A stretch of DNA of 64,000 nt from Thalassia testudinum (taxonomy: Eukaryota > Streptophyta > Magnoliopsida > Alismatales > Hydrocharitaceae): assembly GCA_037157565.1 (NCBI GenBank), contig JAZHRO010000013.1:79911501-79975500 (forward strand), written 5' to 3'. The translations under genes and the position numbers were made by a program. Below the pieces are notes generated by a model. It saw only the letters and a program-made list of their open reading frames with translations, was not told the origin of the DNA and made no database searches. Shown piece by piece: positions 1 to 10,563 of the stretch; the stretch's first letter is position 1, and every line of letters starts with the position of its first letter.

Positions 1-300
1 TTCTGGTCGAGAGAGTCCCCCGTGGTGGTCCTACCCTCAGTCAACCACCCCAAGGTCGCTGACAGACGTAACGGTGACTACGACACGCGTGATAAACGCA
101 CGGGTAGCTACCTGAACTGGCACGCAGTCAGTCGTTTCCGTTAACGGGTGTGTTAAAAGCACAGCACGGAACCAGTATAGGGCAGAGCCCTCTCAGTAAC
201 AGGGGTCCAGCCCCTCCACAGTAACCAAACAGGGGTCTTGCCCCTCCACAGTCCCCGCACCCTTTCCTGACTACCCTGGTTTGCCCAGTGGGCCTAACAA

Positions 301-515
301 GTCAGTGTAGGAGGGTTAGCAAAACCCCAGGGCTCGTGGGGTAGCTAGTGCTCTCCCTACACTAGTAGCTCTCCTCGGTACTGTGTACACGAGGGCCAAA
401 AGTCGGTACAAAGTGGCCAGACCTAACCCCGGGTACCTGGGGCGGCTAGCTCCGCTCTGTACTAAACAGGGGGACAGTCACTCTCCTTGATATTCCGTAC
501 TCAAGGGCCAGCTCA
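301..515 (+). repeat. Two tandem ~110 bp units inside LTR family 1
   Basis: Two diverged tandem units start at gtcagtgtagg (301) and gtcggtacaaag (about 403). Each runs through a ctagct block and ends in a CTCTCCT..GTAC..AGGGCCA block. The same pair is present in the other two family copies (about 6617-6835 and 44753-44960), so the duplication predates their spread. Confidence 0.6.
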
Positions 516-740
516 CTTCCCAAATTCTATTCCATTCACTTTCCAGGAGTTCTACTCCTAATTCCCCGTAGGGTTCATGCTCTTTTAACTCAGCCAATTT
601 AGGTTTCATCGTTCCAGCTTTATATCCATATAACCCATGTTCTCAACAGTAATTATTCATTTATAAACAGGCAGCTGTTAACCAATTTTATAGGCAGTTA
701 TCGTTTCCTTTCTACTTTTCCAAGACTGCAACGTATAGAT

Positions 741-895
741 ATTCAATCTAGTTTTCCAGTCCTAGGATTCATGCCATACCCTGGGATCTATCATTCAATC
801 TAGTTTTCCAGTCCTAGGATTTACGCAATACCCTAGGATCTATCATTCAATCTAGTTTTTCAATCCTAGGGTTCATGAAATACCCTAAACTCTAT
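741..895 (+). repeat. Tandem repeat, 3 x about 52 bp, in LTR family 1
   Basis: Three head-to-tail units begin at 741, 793 and 845 with attcaatctagtttt and contain cctaggattcatg. Two diverged units are visible in the second copy (about 7170-7273), and loosely similar sequence occurs near 45250-45350. The repeat number therefore varies between copies. Confidence 0.75.
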
Positions 896-2087
896 TAATT
901 ATTTCACAATTGCATAATTTTTGATAAATAATTGAAAGTGCCACTCTACTCGCAAAATCGGGAGTATTGGGGGCGTAATCGGCAAGCCCGCGCGCCTCCG
1001 CAACCCCCAGAGCCGCAATGGAATGGGGTCCTAACACAAGGATCAAAGACAAGGAGCTACTCAGAATAGCATACGATTACTGTAAACAGGTAGAGGAACA
1101 AAATCTAAGAAGAACGAAACTTGAAACATGGAAAACGGACTCCGAACGGACCTTAAACGGGTAAAAAACGACGAGTCTGTCCAAAATCAGACATCTGGAA
1201 CTTCTTCCAGACGTCTTAAATGATCGCTCAGGTCATACCTCGATCTGCACGGTCCTTCAGACGTCCAGAAACCCATTGAACCGTCTGGACTTAGTTTCCA
1301 GACGTCCGACTATCACTTCGGACGTTTGGAGACCCTCTCCGTCGTTTGGTGCCGTGCCCAGATGTCTGATCTGTGTGGGATGGCGTGCCCTTGCACCTTC
1401 CCGAACAAGTCCTGCACACACACACACCCGCTCTCAACACCAAAGGAAGTAGAAGACTTCGGCGAAAACGGCTGCATGGCCGTACACGCGAAAGAAGAAG
1501 GAGATAAAAAATAACGTACCTTTCAGACGTCTGGACCTTCCTCCAGACGTCTGATTCTGGGAAATTTTCCCAGAATCAGCACCTCCTTGCCCTCCGCCTG
1601 CAGCACACGGCCGTGCCGGGCCGCGCCCACCTGCTGCCTGAGCTGCAGCAGCTTCTCCGCAGCACCCTACACTTGCTGCGCACCCACCGGTCGGCTCTGG
1701 CTGCTCCTACGAGCTCGCACCCTCGCGGTCAAGCTCCCTCTTCCTCTCGCAACAGCTCCTCCTCCCCACGCACTCACAGCAGTCGCGGCTGCCGCTCTCG
1801 CCTGCTCGCTCTCTCGCTAACAGGGAGACAAAGAAGAAGAAGGCGGTGGAGTGAGGGTGAGGGAGAGGGAGAGGCGTATTTGAAGGCAGCCACGGGGAGA
1901 GAGAAAGAGAAAAGCTGTGTCTGTAGGGAGGGAGAGGAAAGAGAAGGAGGGCGGCGCGCACGCAGACGCGAACCCGTACGTCGATAAAATTTAATTCTAG
2001 ACATCTGGGAAGGCTTCCAGACGTCTGACCAGACGTCTGGACCGCTTCCCAGACGTCTTAAACGACGCTTGATGCTCGGTTATAACA

Positions 2088-3829
2088 TGCTACTTCTACT
2101 TCCAATAGAATTTTGGTTTCTTCTTCCTATCTCTGATGCAACATTGATAATTTAAATCGTCTAGCACCAGAAGGTCACTACCATAGATCAAGCTTGGAAA
2201 TTTGGCTACTTGAGAAAAGCTAACCTAAAAGTTCCATTGAGATTGCAACCAATGAATATATCAAATGTAACCATTGAAAATGCTTAAGATAAGTTATCAA
2301 GAATAATTCTTAACTCTTAATATAAGAAGCCACTTTTATGATCTAGCGTGATACTATTTTTGGAGATTCTTTCTATGTATTCTTATGTTGTCCTACTTTT
2401 TTAATCAGATCTTAGTTACATTAGTGGAGGCATAATAATTTTCCCTACCTAGATACATAGTGCATTCATTATGGTCTTCTCGATCACTTAACTTACAAAT
2501 AATAATGATGGCCTGACCTCTTAAATGGCTTGTTGTTATTAATGTTCTTTACTGATGGTGACAACTTTTGGATAACCCTTTTCTCCTATAAAGGGAGTTC
2601 AACTTTGATATACAATTTATAAGAATTTGAGTCAACACCCAAATCTATTAGCAACAATTAATTTTCACAACTTTCGGTTTGGGCATGACAAATTGACACT
2701 AAACACCTACCTTGTTTAAGGACACTACTTTCGATACCTTATCACAAACATGTATATACATAAGTGGTTTGTTTTGATGTTTTCATACAAAACTACTAAA
2801 AGTAGCTTCATAAGTCAAAACACATAAGTTAAGTTCTACTCTTCTATCCTTGGTTTAAAGTCCTTCCTCAAGGGGTTGTATTTAACATATTTACCTATGA
2901 AAAATATCCTAGCTTACAATATAAATCAAGGATCATCTCTAAAATACTACTATCCTTAAGAAAATATTCTTCATGGTTCACATTTTTTAGGATACATCCT
3001 AGACATTTGTAAAGCAATGTTACTTAGTCATTGCCATATACCAAGGACAATCCATGTCAATTCATTGAAATAGCTTCTTGACTTATATCCTTTGTTTTTG
3101 TAATGTAAATACCTCTTCAAAGCCAATACAATCTTTCATGAGCCTTAATGCACAAGTATTGCTTCATCATCATCATCCCTTTTCTTTGGAGCTAGTAGCA
3201 ATAGTTACTTTTCCATAGCCTATGGTGTAGAATTATGCATTGTTGCATTTGTAGTATGTAGGGTCGATATTACTAGATCTATAATGAATTAACATATTTA
3301 ACTTATAGGAGTGAAATTAAAGAAATACTAACCGGAGTCTATTAGAGAAATACCAACCCCTTGTAACTTAATTTGCGATTTGTACAAAATAAAAGAGAGA
3401 GAGAGAGAGACAAAAAGAAAAATGGTCAAGACTACATATTTGAAAATCTGCGACTTTCACAATAATTAGCTTTTTGTTAAGTTAGAAAACTATCATGTAG
3501 ATCAGAAATGTAGCTAAGCTGATAGGGCTAGAGTCTGAAATGTGGAGGGAAATGACACTATAAACATTTGCATCAATTTATTATGCATTTTAATTATTTT
3601 TTTTCCTTTTCCATCTTGAAAATGGGTAAAAATTAGATGTCTATAGTATGCACTTATCAACCTTTATCCTTCCTATACATTAAAAATGATTTCCAAACTT
3701 AGATTTCGCTTTCAAGAGCTGGAATAAAAAAAGTAACCAATCAGTTCAAAAGAGAGGATCAGCCAAAAACATGAGTTTTGAACTTTAATTTGGGGAAGTT
3801 CTCATGTCCTCAAATGGAGTTGTTGTACA
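2088..3829. other. Intergenic DNA without recognisable genes
   Basis: AT-rich sequence with no open frame of note and no similarity to another part of the window that I can see. It holds a short (GA)n microsatellite at 3394-3410. Confidence 0.5.
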
Positions 3830-4262
3830 TTGCTTACCGCAAGCAATAGTCTTACTACAAGAGCCAGACTCAAGGAATGGGGTGTGTGAATGAATGATAG
3901 CTACCTATTTTGCTCCAATGGGCACGATGCCACATCCCATAGCTTCTTTCAATGCAATTTTGCTGCTCAAGTATGGAGGAAGGTCTCCGAAGAATCCTTT
4001 GGCAACATGCTTGTTAGCTTCACTCCAATGGAGGCCCTAGACTCTTGTCAAGCAACTCCATTAGCTTCATTGCATCAATTTGGTACATTTGGCGGGAGAG
4101 AAATGCTAAAGCCAATAGGGAAGCCATATGCCATCATGCCTCCATTGCCAAGGAGGTTAATTTCCAATGCTCTATCTTTTGTTCTTTGAGGTTCCCTTTG
4201 TATGTATTGTTTTATTGCCTTACCTTTTGGTCTAACTTTTTAATGGGTGTTCACCCACGGCA
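3830..4262 (+). pseudogene. LINE (L1-type) relic, zf-RVT C-terminal region
   Basis: The reading frame from 3890 gives a zinc-binding reverse-transcriptase-tail pattern: FCSNGHDATSHSFFQC followed by AAQVWRKV. This resembles the C..C..H..C region (zf-RVT) found at the C-terminus of plant L1-type LINE ORF2. After a frameshift near 4040 the reading continues in another frame as SIWYIWRERNAKANRE, which resembles the W-x-x-x-W-K-x-R-N segment of the same family. No reverse-transcriptase core is present, so this is a 5'-truncated, mutated fragment. It sits immediately upstream of the copia element. Its boundaries are approximate and I could not find target-site duplications. Confidence 0.6.
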
Positions 4263-4288
4263 TTAATTAGTTAGTCAGGAATCCAAAT

Positions 4289-4462
4289 GATAGTTCATTG
4301 TCACGTGGTGTGCATATATGTATTTAGGCTTAAATGTAAATGGCAGTAGCTGATATTCTGTAAGGGTATACATGTAATTGCTTCAGGTCTATATAAGGCC
4401 TATTGAAGCTCTATAACAAACCTAAGTGTTGAATACAACTCTATCGTTAGTTGTTGCCCACA
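4289..4462 (+). repeat. Putative copia 5' LTR
   Basis: Starts TGATAGTTC, holds a TATATAAGG promoter-like box near 4391 and ends CCCACA directly before a tRNA-Met-type primer-binding site. About 70 bp (4351-4420) resemble 12336-12400 at the other end of the element. The left boundary is a guess, because the 3' LTR is too damaged to confirm it. Confidence 0.5.
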
Positions 4463-4476
4463 TTGTATCAGAGTGC
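4463..4476 (+). other. Copia primer-binding site
   Basis: ttgtatcagagtgc follows the putative LTR end. It matches the common plant copia primer-binding site TGGTATCAGAGC (initiator tRNA-Met) with few changes. Confidence 0.6.
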
Positions 4477-4810
4477 AGGTGTCTGGCTGAAGAGGTTGAG
4501 GTGATCCCTTTTGTTTGAAGACTGGATCAGATCGCGACCTTTAGGTGTGTCTGATTGTGATTTTCTATTTCTGATCATGAGTTTCTCTGTTCCTCTATTC
4601 TTGATAGAGGTTTAGGTCTTCTTTCTTTAGGTTTATCATGCTTGTGGGGTTTCTACAGTAGGTTGTAAATCTTTTGCAATAAATTAGTGTTTCTCTTCGT
4701 CAAATCGTGAATCTCCTGTACTAGATTCTCATTTTCTTATGACAAATTGAAACCTCCTCACATCAGTAATCTACTTTTGTTTTTTGTTTTCTATCGGATT
4801 GATTGCTGGA

Positions 4811-5716
4811 ATGGCGATTTCTACTAGTCAAACATAGTCGTCTAATATTGAAGCTCTTATTTCTAGCGTTCCATCTTCTATACATCAAAATATTCCATCC
4901 AAACTTTCTTCCAGCAATTATATTCTCTGGAAATCTCAGTTTGAGTCGTTACTTTGTGCTTACAACCTTATTAGTCTGTTGTGGGTTCGGATTGTGTGGT
5001 CAGTAAGCCTGATGGTTCTGAAGTGGCTAATGATGTCTATTTGATTTGGTTTCGTAAAGATCAACCTTTTTTTTTGTCATGGTAGGTGGAGATACAGACC
5101 TACAACCCGATGCGGATGGCTAGCCAATCAACCACAAGGGGAAGGAGATGGAGAAGCGGACCTACAACCTGATGCGGGTGGCGAGCCAATCAACCACAAG
5201 GGGGAGATGGGGACTCAAACCAGCACCCCCCAACAGGGAGGCACTTATGGGGAAGGGCAGCACCAACTGTGCTACCCCTCGGCCCCTTTGTAAAGATCAA
5301 CTTGTCAAGAGTTGGTTTCTTTCATCTGTTACTAAAGACATTGCTCAACAACTTTCTGGATTAACAACTTCACGTCAAATGTGGACTTTTCTTAAATGAT
5401 TCTTTGCGACATAAACTCGTTCTCGACTTCTTCAATACAAGTTTGAATTACATTCTCTTCATAAGGGCAATTTGTCTATTTCAAACTATGTTAAGAAAAT
5501 TAAGCTCATTTCTATAAATCTTGATGTGCCAAGCAAACCTTTGGATGATAAAGACCTTATTCTTTCTATTCTCCGTGGTCTTAAATCTGATTATGATCCT
5601 ATTGTGGCCTCCTTAAGTACTAAGGATATGTCCGTTACCTTTGAAGAGCTTGTTGGTCATCTTTTGTCCCATGAACAATGCCTTTTGCAAAATCAACCGT
5701 CTTTGGAGACACAAGT
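4811..5716 (+). pseudogene. Copia gag, N-terminal part (broken)
   Basis: The ATG at 4811 opens MAISTSQT, followed by a stop (CAA/CAG to TAG-type). It then reads SSNYILWKSQFESLLCAY, the typical start of copia gag (UBN2/retrotran_gag-like), which binds RNA and forms the particle. After a frameshift near 4975 the frame continues as SKPDGSEVANDVYLIWFRKDQ. It is cut by the SINE and resumes at 5290 as LVKSWFLSSVTKDIAQQL and, from 5472, ISNYVKKIKLISINLDVPSKP. It is cut again at 5716 by the solo LTR. At least two stops and two frameshifts show it is dead. The protein continues at 8502. Confidence 0.75.
5066..5289 (-). mobile_element. tRNA-derived SINE inserted in copia gag
   Basis: A 224 bp insertion is flanked by a perfect 12 bp duplication GTAAAGATCAAC (5054-5065 and 5290-5301). 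On the minus strand it begins near GGGGCCGAGGGG, has an A-box TAGCACAGTTGG (plus-strand 5263-5274) and a B-box GGTTTGAGTCC (5211-5221), and ends in an A-run (the T-run at 5067-5075). This is the RNA polymerase III promoter and tail layout of a plant tRNA-derived SINE. Its body contains a tandem duplication of about 55 bp (gacctacaacc at 5096 and again at 5159). It interrupts the copia gag frame exactly at the duplicated site. Confidence 0.85.
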
Positions 5717-8501
5717 TGTTACGACCCGGTTCCCGATTCCCTACAGGACACGAGAATCAGACCGACTCGACTGATCTCGAGACCCAGTCGTCCAACGAGA
5801 AAGTAACCAAAAAGCAGTAAAATAAACCACATTCACCATGCAAGCAACTAACAGTAACAAAAGTACAGCCGTAAAGAAAGAAACTACTACAGTACACACC
5901 ACCACAACAGTAAAGAATTAAAAACAGGTACAGAAATATGAAGTTTATAATAAAAGAGTACAAAAGTGTAACAAAATACTCACTACTACAGAAACGAGTA
6001 CAATACAAGTACAACTATTGGGCTCTACTAGGCTCAACACCCTCTGCAGCCGTGGGCTCTGGCTGCTCAACACTTGGTCCTGAAAAAGGTGGTAAGTACG
6101 ACACGTCAGCGAAACGCTGAGTAGAGTGGCAACCAGCTAGCTAAGAAAAACAGTAAATGTCAACAGGTAGTTGTTGTTTTTAATTTCTTTCTTTATTTAT
6201 CTATTTACTCTTTCTTGGTTTATTTCTCAGGTCTTTCTCTTGATCTCGAATGTTCCTCATGGGAATGATCTTGATTGTAGTCTTTTCCGAAGAGTAGAAG
6301 TAGCACGTGGTGCTCTCCTGGCCGGGAGAGTCCCCCATGGTGGTTCTACCCTCAGTCAACCACCCCAAGGTCGCTGACAGACGTAACGGTGACTACGGCA
6401 TGCGCGATAAACGCACGGGTAGCTACCCCACATTGGCACGCGGTCAGTCGTTTCCGTTAACGGATGCGCCCAAAGCACAGCACGGAACCAGTATAGAGCA
6501 GAGTCCTCTCAGTAACAGGGGTCCAGCCCTGCCACAGTAACCAAACAAGGGTTTTGCCCCTCCACAGTCCGCGCACCCTCGCCTGACTACCCTGGTTTGC
6601 CTAGTAGGCCTACCAAGTCGATGTAGGATGGCTAGCTGAACCCCATGCCCTGTGGGGTCGCTAGCTCTCTCCCTACACTAGTAGCTCTCCTCGGTACTAT
6701 GTACGCGAGGGCCACAGAGTCGGTACAAAGTGGCCAGTCCTAACCCCAGGTCCCAACCCTAGGGCGGCTAGCTCCGCTCTGCACTAAACAGGGGGACAGT
6801 TGCTCTCCTTGGTACTCCGTACTCAAGGGCCAGCTCACTTCCCCATTCACCTTTCCAATTCCATTCTATTTATTTCCAGGAGCTCTACTTCTAATTCCCC
6901 GTAGGGTTCATGCTCATGTTTCTCAGGTCAAGCCATACTATGTTTCATCATTTCAGGTTTATTCACATATAACACGTGTTTCCAACACTCAATCCTTCTT
7001 TTCCAATTTATATAAAAGCAGCTCGTATTTAATTTCAACAACAGGAATTTCATGTAGCAGTTACTAACAACGGTACTCTACATTTCATAGGAAACTGTTA
7101 TCCAATTACAGGCAGTTATTATTATTCTATCTACTCATCCAAGACTGCAATTTAGGCATTCAATAAAATCGTTCCAGTGTTTTTAGTCCTAGGATTCATG
7201 CCACACCCTAGGATCTATCATTCAATCTAGTGTTTCTGATCGTAGGATTCATGCCATATCCTAGGATCTATCATTTATTCTAGATATGCATTTATGTTTG
7301 TAATTAACTAAGAAAAGCCACTCTACCCGCAAAATCGGGAGTAATGGGGGCTCGATCGGCAGGTCCACGTGCCTCCGCAACCCCCAAGTCCGCAACAGAA
7401 CGAGGTCCTGCACAAGGATCAACTGCAAGAAACCACTCAGAATAGGATAAAATTATTTCAAACAAGTAGAAGAACCTATTCTGAGAAGAACAGAACCTTA
7501 AACGAGGAAATCGAACCTCGAACGGACCCTAAACAGGTCAAAAACGACAACTCTGACTCAAATCAGACGTCTAGAACATCTTCCAGACATCTTAAAAAGG
7601 GGTCCAGATCATACCTCGCTCTACGCTGCTCCTCAGACGTCCAGGAGTCCTGCTAAACCGTCTGGACCTAGTTCCAGACGTCCGATCACCTCTCCGGACG
7701 TCTGGGGATGCTCTCCACCATCTGGTGACTCGCCTAGACGTCTGATCTGCGTGGGAGGGCATGGCCCTCGCCTTCCCGAAGCGAATCCTGCATGTGCACA
7801 CAAAAGCTCTCAAACACAGCATGCTACAGAGCTTCAGCGGAACGGCCTGCATGGCCGTATCCGCAAAAGCAAGCAAAGGAGGAAAATACGTACCTCTCAA
7901 TCGTCTGGAGCTTCCTCCAGACGTCGTCCGCGTTGTCTGGATGTAGGTCCAGACGTCTGATTCTGAGAAAATCCCAGAATCAGAAGCTCTTTCATCGTCT
8001 TCCCGCTGCGCACGGCCGCGCCGCGCTCGTCCGTCCGCTGCTCTAGTTGTAGCAACGTCGGGGAGGACTTCCCCGACACAACACTTCTCCTCACGCACGC
8101 CGGCCGGCCTCGAACTGCTCCGGCGAGATCTCTCTCTCACGGTTCGCGCACTCTCTTCTCTTTCCTCTCGCTGCACCTCTCCTCTCCGCCACTACACCTG
8201 GCAGCAGCTGCCGCGCTCGCTCTCACTCTCACTCTCGCGCTGGAGGAAGGAGGAGACGGATGGGGTGGGGTGGCGTAAGGGAGAGGAGGGGGTATTTGTA
8301 GGCACAGGGGGGGAAGTTCTGTAGGTCTGCGAGGGAAGAAGGAAGAGAAGAGGGCGACTGGGCTTAGTCTGCGCGTGGCACGCGCATAGATTCGCGATCG
8401 TACGCACATAGAAATTAATTTCCAGACGTCTGGGAAGGTGTCCAAACGTCTGGACCAACTCCCAGACGTCTTAAAGTGTTTTGATGTCACGGGTCTTAAC
8501 A
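5717..8501 (+). repeat. Complete solo LTR, family 1, copy B
   Basis: A 2785 bp block starts TGTTACGACCC and ends GGGTCTTAACA. It is flanked by the 5 bp target-site duplication CAAGT (5712-5716 and 8502-8506). The TGTTACGACCC start resembles LTRs of Tekay/Del-type Ty3/gypsy elements, but without an internal region the lineage is inference. Removing it rejoins the copia gag frame. No gag-pol is present, so it is a solo LTR produced by LTR-LTR recombination. It contains about ten AGACGTCT/CAGACGTC motifs clustered at 7565-7960 and 8420-8472, and a conserved inverted repeat near 7958-7982. A TATA-like ggtatttgtagg lies at about 8290. Open frames on its minus strand are not genes. Confidence 0.9.
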
Positions 8502-9786
8502 CAAGTTCATCACACAACTAGAGCATCTTCTTATTCTTGTGGTCATGGTCATTTTCGAGGCAATTTCCGTGGTCAAGGATGGTATGCTTCTAGTTGTGGT
8601 CGTGGATCTTTCTCATTTAATGGCAGAACTAATGGTTGTGATCGTGAAAGGTCAATGGCTGGTGTGCAGTGTCAAATTTGTTGGTGTTTTAATCATAGTG
8701 TGCTAACTTGCTATCAATGCTATGATTCTTATGATTCTCCAGAGGCTCAAGTTGTTGAGGCAACCAATTCAGATAATATGCTTTGGTGTACTGATTCCGG
8801 AGCCACACACCATGTTACTAATAATCTTTCCAACTTGCAACTAAACTCTTCATATTCTGGACCTAATGAGATCAAATTTGGTAATGGAGCTACCTTGCCC
8901 ATTACACACACTGGTACAACAACTATTTCTAATCCTATGAGACCTTTGTAGTTGAATGATATTTTGCACTCTCCTAATGTTAAGAAGAACTTTCTATTCC
9001 TCGCTTCACTTGTGACAATTCTTATTACTTTGAACTTCATCTGACTACTTTGCTTGTTAACAACAAAACACCTAGTCAGATTCTTCTCAAGGGTTGTAGC
9101 AGTAAAGGTCTTTACAAAATATGGCTTCCTAAAACCATATCCACGACATCTATTTCTCCTTCAGTTCTTTCTACAAAGAAGGTTCTAGTTACTACCTGGC
9201 ATCGAAGGGTTGCTCATGTTCATCATCAGAGTTTGTTGAAGCTTCTTTGTCATTTTCAACTTCCTGTTTGCTTTTTAGACAATAAGAATAATCTTTGTGT
9301 TGTGTGTATGCATAAGCACCCATTGTGCTATTCCTCTTCTACTTGTACTGCACCTTTTCAATTGATACATAGCGATGTTGGAGTTCACTTGTAGTCTCCA
9401 TTGATGGCTACAAATATTTGGTGACATTTATTACTGATTACACCAAATATACTTGGGATTTTCCAATGGTTAGCAAGGTTGATGTGTTTCCTATCTTCTT
9501 AAAATTTCATGCTTATGTTCAAACACAATTTCAGTCTACAATTAAAGCACTTCAAACTGATTGAGGTGGTGAGTGGAGACGTTTACATCAGTGGTTAGCT
9601 CAGCACGGTATTGTACATAGAATTTCTGCACCATATACACCTCAGCAGAATGGTACTATTGAGCGAAAGAACAGGCATCTCACTGAAGTTGCTACAGCAT
9701 TGATGACTCAAAGGTTCAAATTCCACTTAAACTTTGGTCATATGTGTTTCCATCTGTTGTATGCATCATTAATTCTCTATGTAGTA
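8502..9786 (+). pseudogene. Copia gag C-terminus, protease and integrase (broken)
   Basis: Continues the interrupted copia frame: a Gly/Arg-rich stretch (GHGHFRGNFRGQGW), a CCHC zinc knuckle (CQICWCFNHSVLTC), and an aspartic protease site WCTDSGATHH. Then come a GAG-pre-integrase region (TWHRRVAHVHHQSLLKLL..CVVCMHKHP) and an integrase core readable in another frame (LVTFITDYTKYTWDFPM and later SAPYTPQQNGTIERKNRH, the D..E region). Stops occur at 8949, near 9392 and 9562, and the frame shifts near 9000 and 9390. The segment ends at the LINE insertion. The identification as copia rests on the order and motifs. Confidence 0.8.
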
Positions 9787-10549
9787 GACAGGTACCCTCT
9801 TGCATTTTCAACTGCTACTGATAAAAATGCTGTGGTATATGACTACTGGGACACGGCCTCTGAGAATTGGTCTTTGAACAATGAGGTGGGGAATGGTTAT
9901 GAAATAAGAACACGAGCAGAAAATGAACATCTTATGCAGGAACTTGCTGTGTTCAAACCCACACCTGAGGAGTGTGACACATACAAATGGGAGGGAACGT
10001 TATCCTCAGCGGGTGCCTATGATAAGCTTATCAATTCGTCTAGAATGGCTAAAGTTGATGAGATTGGGAAAAAGCTATGGAAATTGAAGGTACCATTGAA
10101 GGTATAATTTTTTTTGTGGTTATGCAGAAGAGATGGCCTGATAACAGGAGATTTGAGGCATAGGAGAATGGGCACCCCCGCTCACTTCTGCCATTTGTGT
10201 GGGATGCATAATGACTCCAGTATTCATATTTTTTCCACTTGCATGATCACAGATTGTGTTTGGAAGAAGGTGTGTAGGGAAACTATTCCCACGTGGGAGA
10301 GTCTTTGGAGTTCCTTCTTGAGGGTGAATAAGCCATATTTACCCACGGTGGCAGTATTATGGTCGGTGTAGAGAGCTAGAAATGAGAGCTTGTTTCAGGA
10401 GAGTCTAGTGAATGTGGAAATATTGTCAATAATTGCTGGAATCTCATATACCAATGGGGTTCACTCATGTAATTTTTTTGCTATTCAATAAAAGCTCTTC
10501 TGGATTGCTATCGGTGATTCGATAGCATTCCTTTTCAGTTCAAAAAAAA
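9787..10549 (+). mobile_element. 5'-truncated L1-type LINE inserted in copia integrase
   Basis: The insertion ends in AATAAA-like sequence and an A-run (10542-10549). It is flanked by a long target-site duplication, attctctatgtagta (9772-9786 and 10549-10563). It encodes the C-terminal zf-RVT region of LINE ORF2: KLWKLKVPLKV, then FFLWLCRRDGLITGDLRHR, CHLCGMHNDSSIHIFSTC and VWKKV. A stop after LKV (10105) and another after LWSV break the frame. The A-tail, long duplication and 5' truncation are hallmarks of target-primed reverse transcription. The frame beginning at 9700 is a chimera of copia and LINE sequence and is not a gene. Confidence 0.85.
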
Positions 10550-10563
10550 TTCTCTATGTAGTA

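Larger units (their letters stand above)
1..2087 (+). repeat. LTR family 1, copy A (left end outside window)
   Basis: This is the downstream three quarters of a long LTR. It matches the complete copy at 5717-8501 from about position 6315 of that copy onward, through the shared gagagtccccc, acgcacgggtagctac and ctagctccgctctg blocks. It ends at TTATAACA, where the complete copy ends in CTTAACA. No primer-binding site follows 2087, so it is not a 5' LTR; it is either a solo LTR or a 3' LTR whose element lies left of the window. It carries no coding region. The short open frames inside it are GC-rich leader sequence. A promoter-like region with GA-rich stretches and the motif gcgtatttgaag lies near 1875. 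It contains about eight CAGACGT motifs between 1209 and 2056. Confidence 0.8.

Noticed and set aside
1326..2004. Several short frames on both strands in the family 1 LTR
   Set aside because: They lie in a GC-rich LTR leader, overlap each other, and show no domain; the corresponding frames are not kept in copy B.
1180..2060. CRISPR-like spaced repeats
   Set aside because: The CAGACGTC words are too short, unevenly spaced and located in a plant LTR.
7592..8517. Minus-strand frames of 194 and 126 codons
   Set aside because: Inside the solo LTR defined by a TSD; compositionally Arg/Ser-rich and not conserved in copies A or C.
9590..9606. tRNA A-box-like sequence (tggttagctcagcac)
   Set aside because: It is copia integrase coding sequence (QWLAQHG), and no B-box follows at the right distance.
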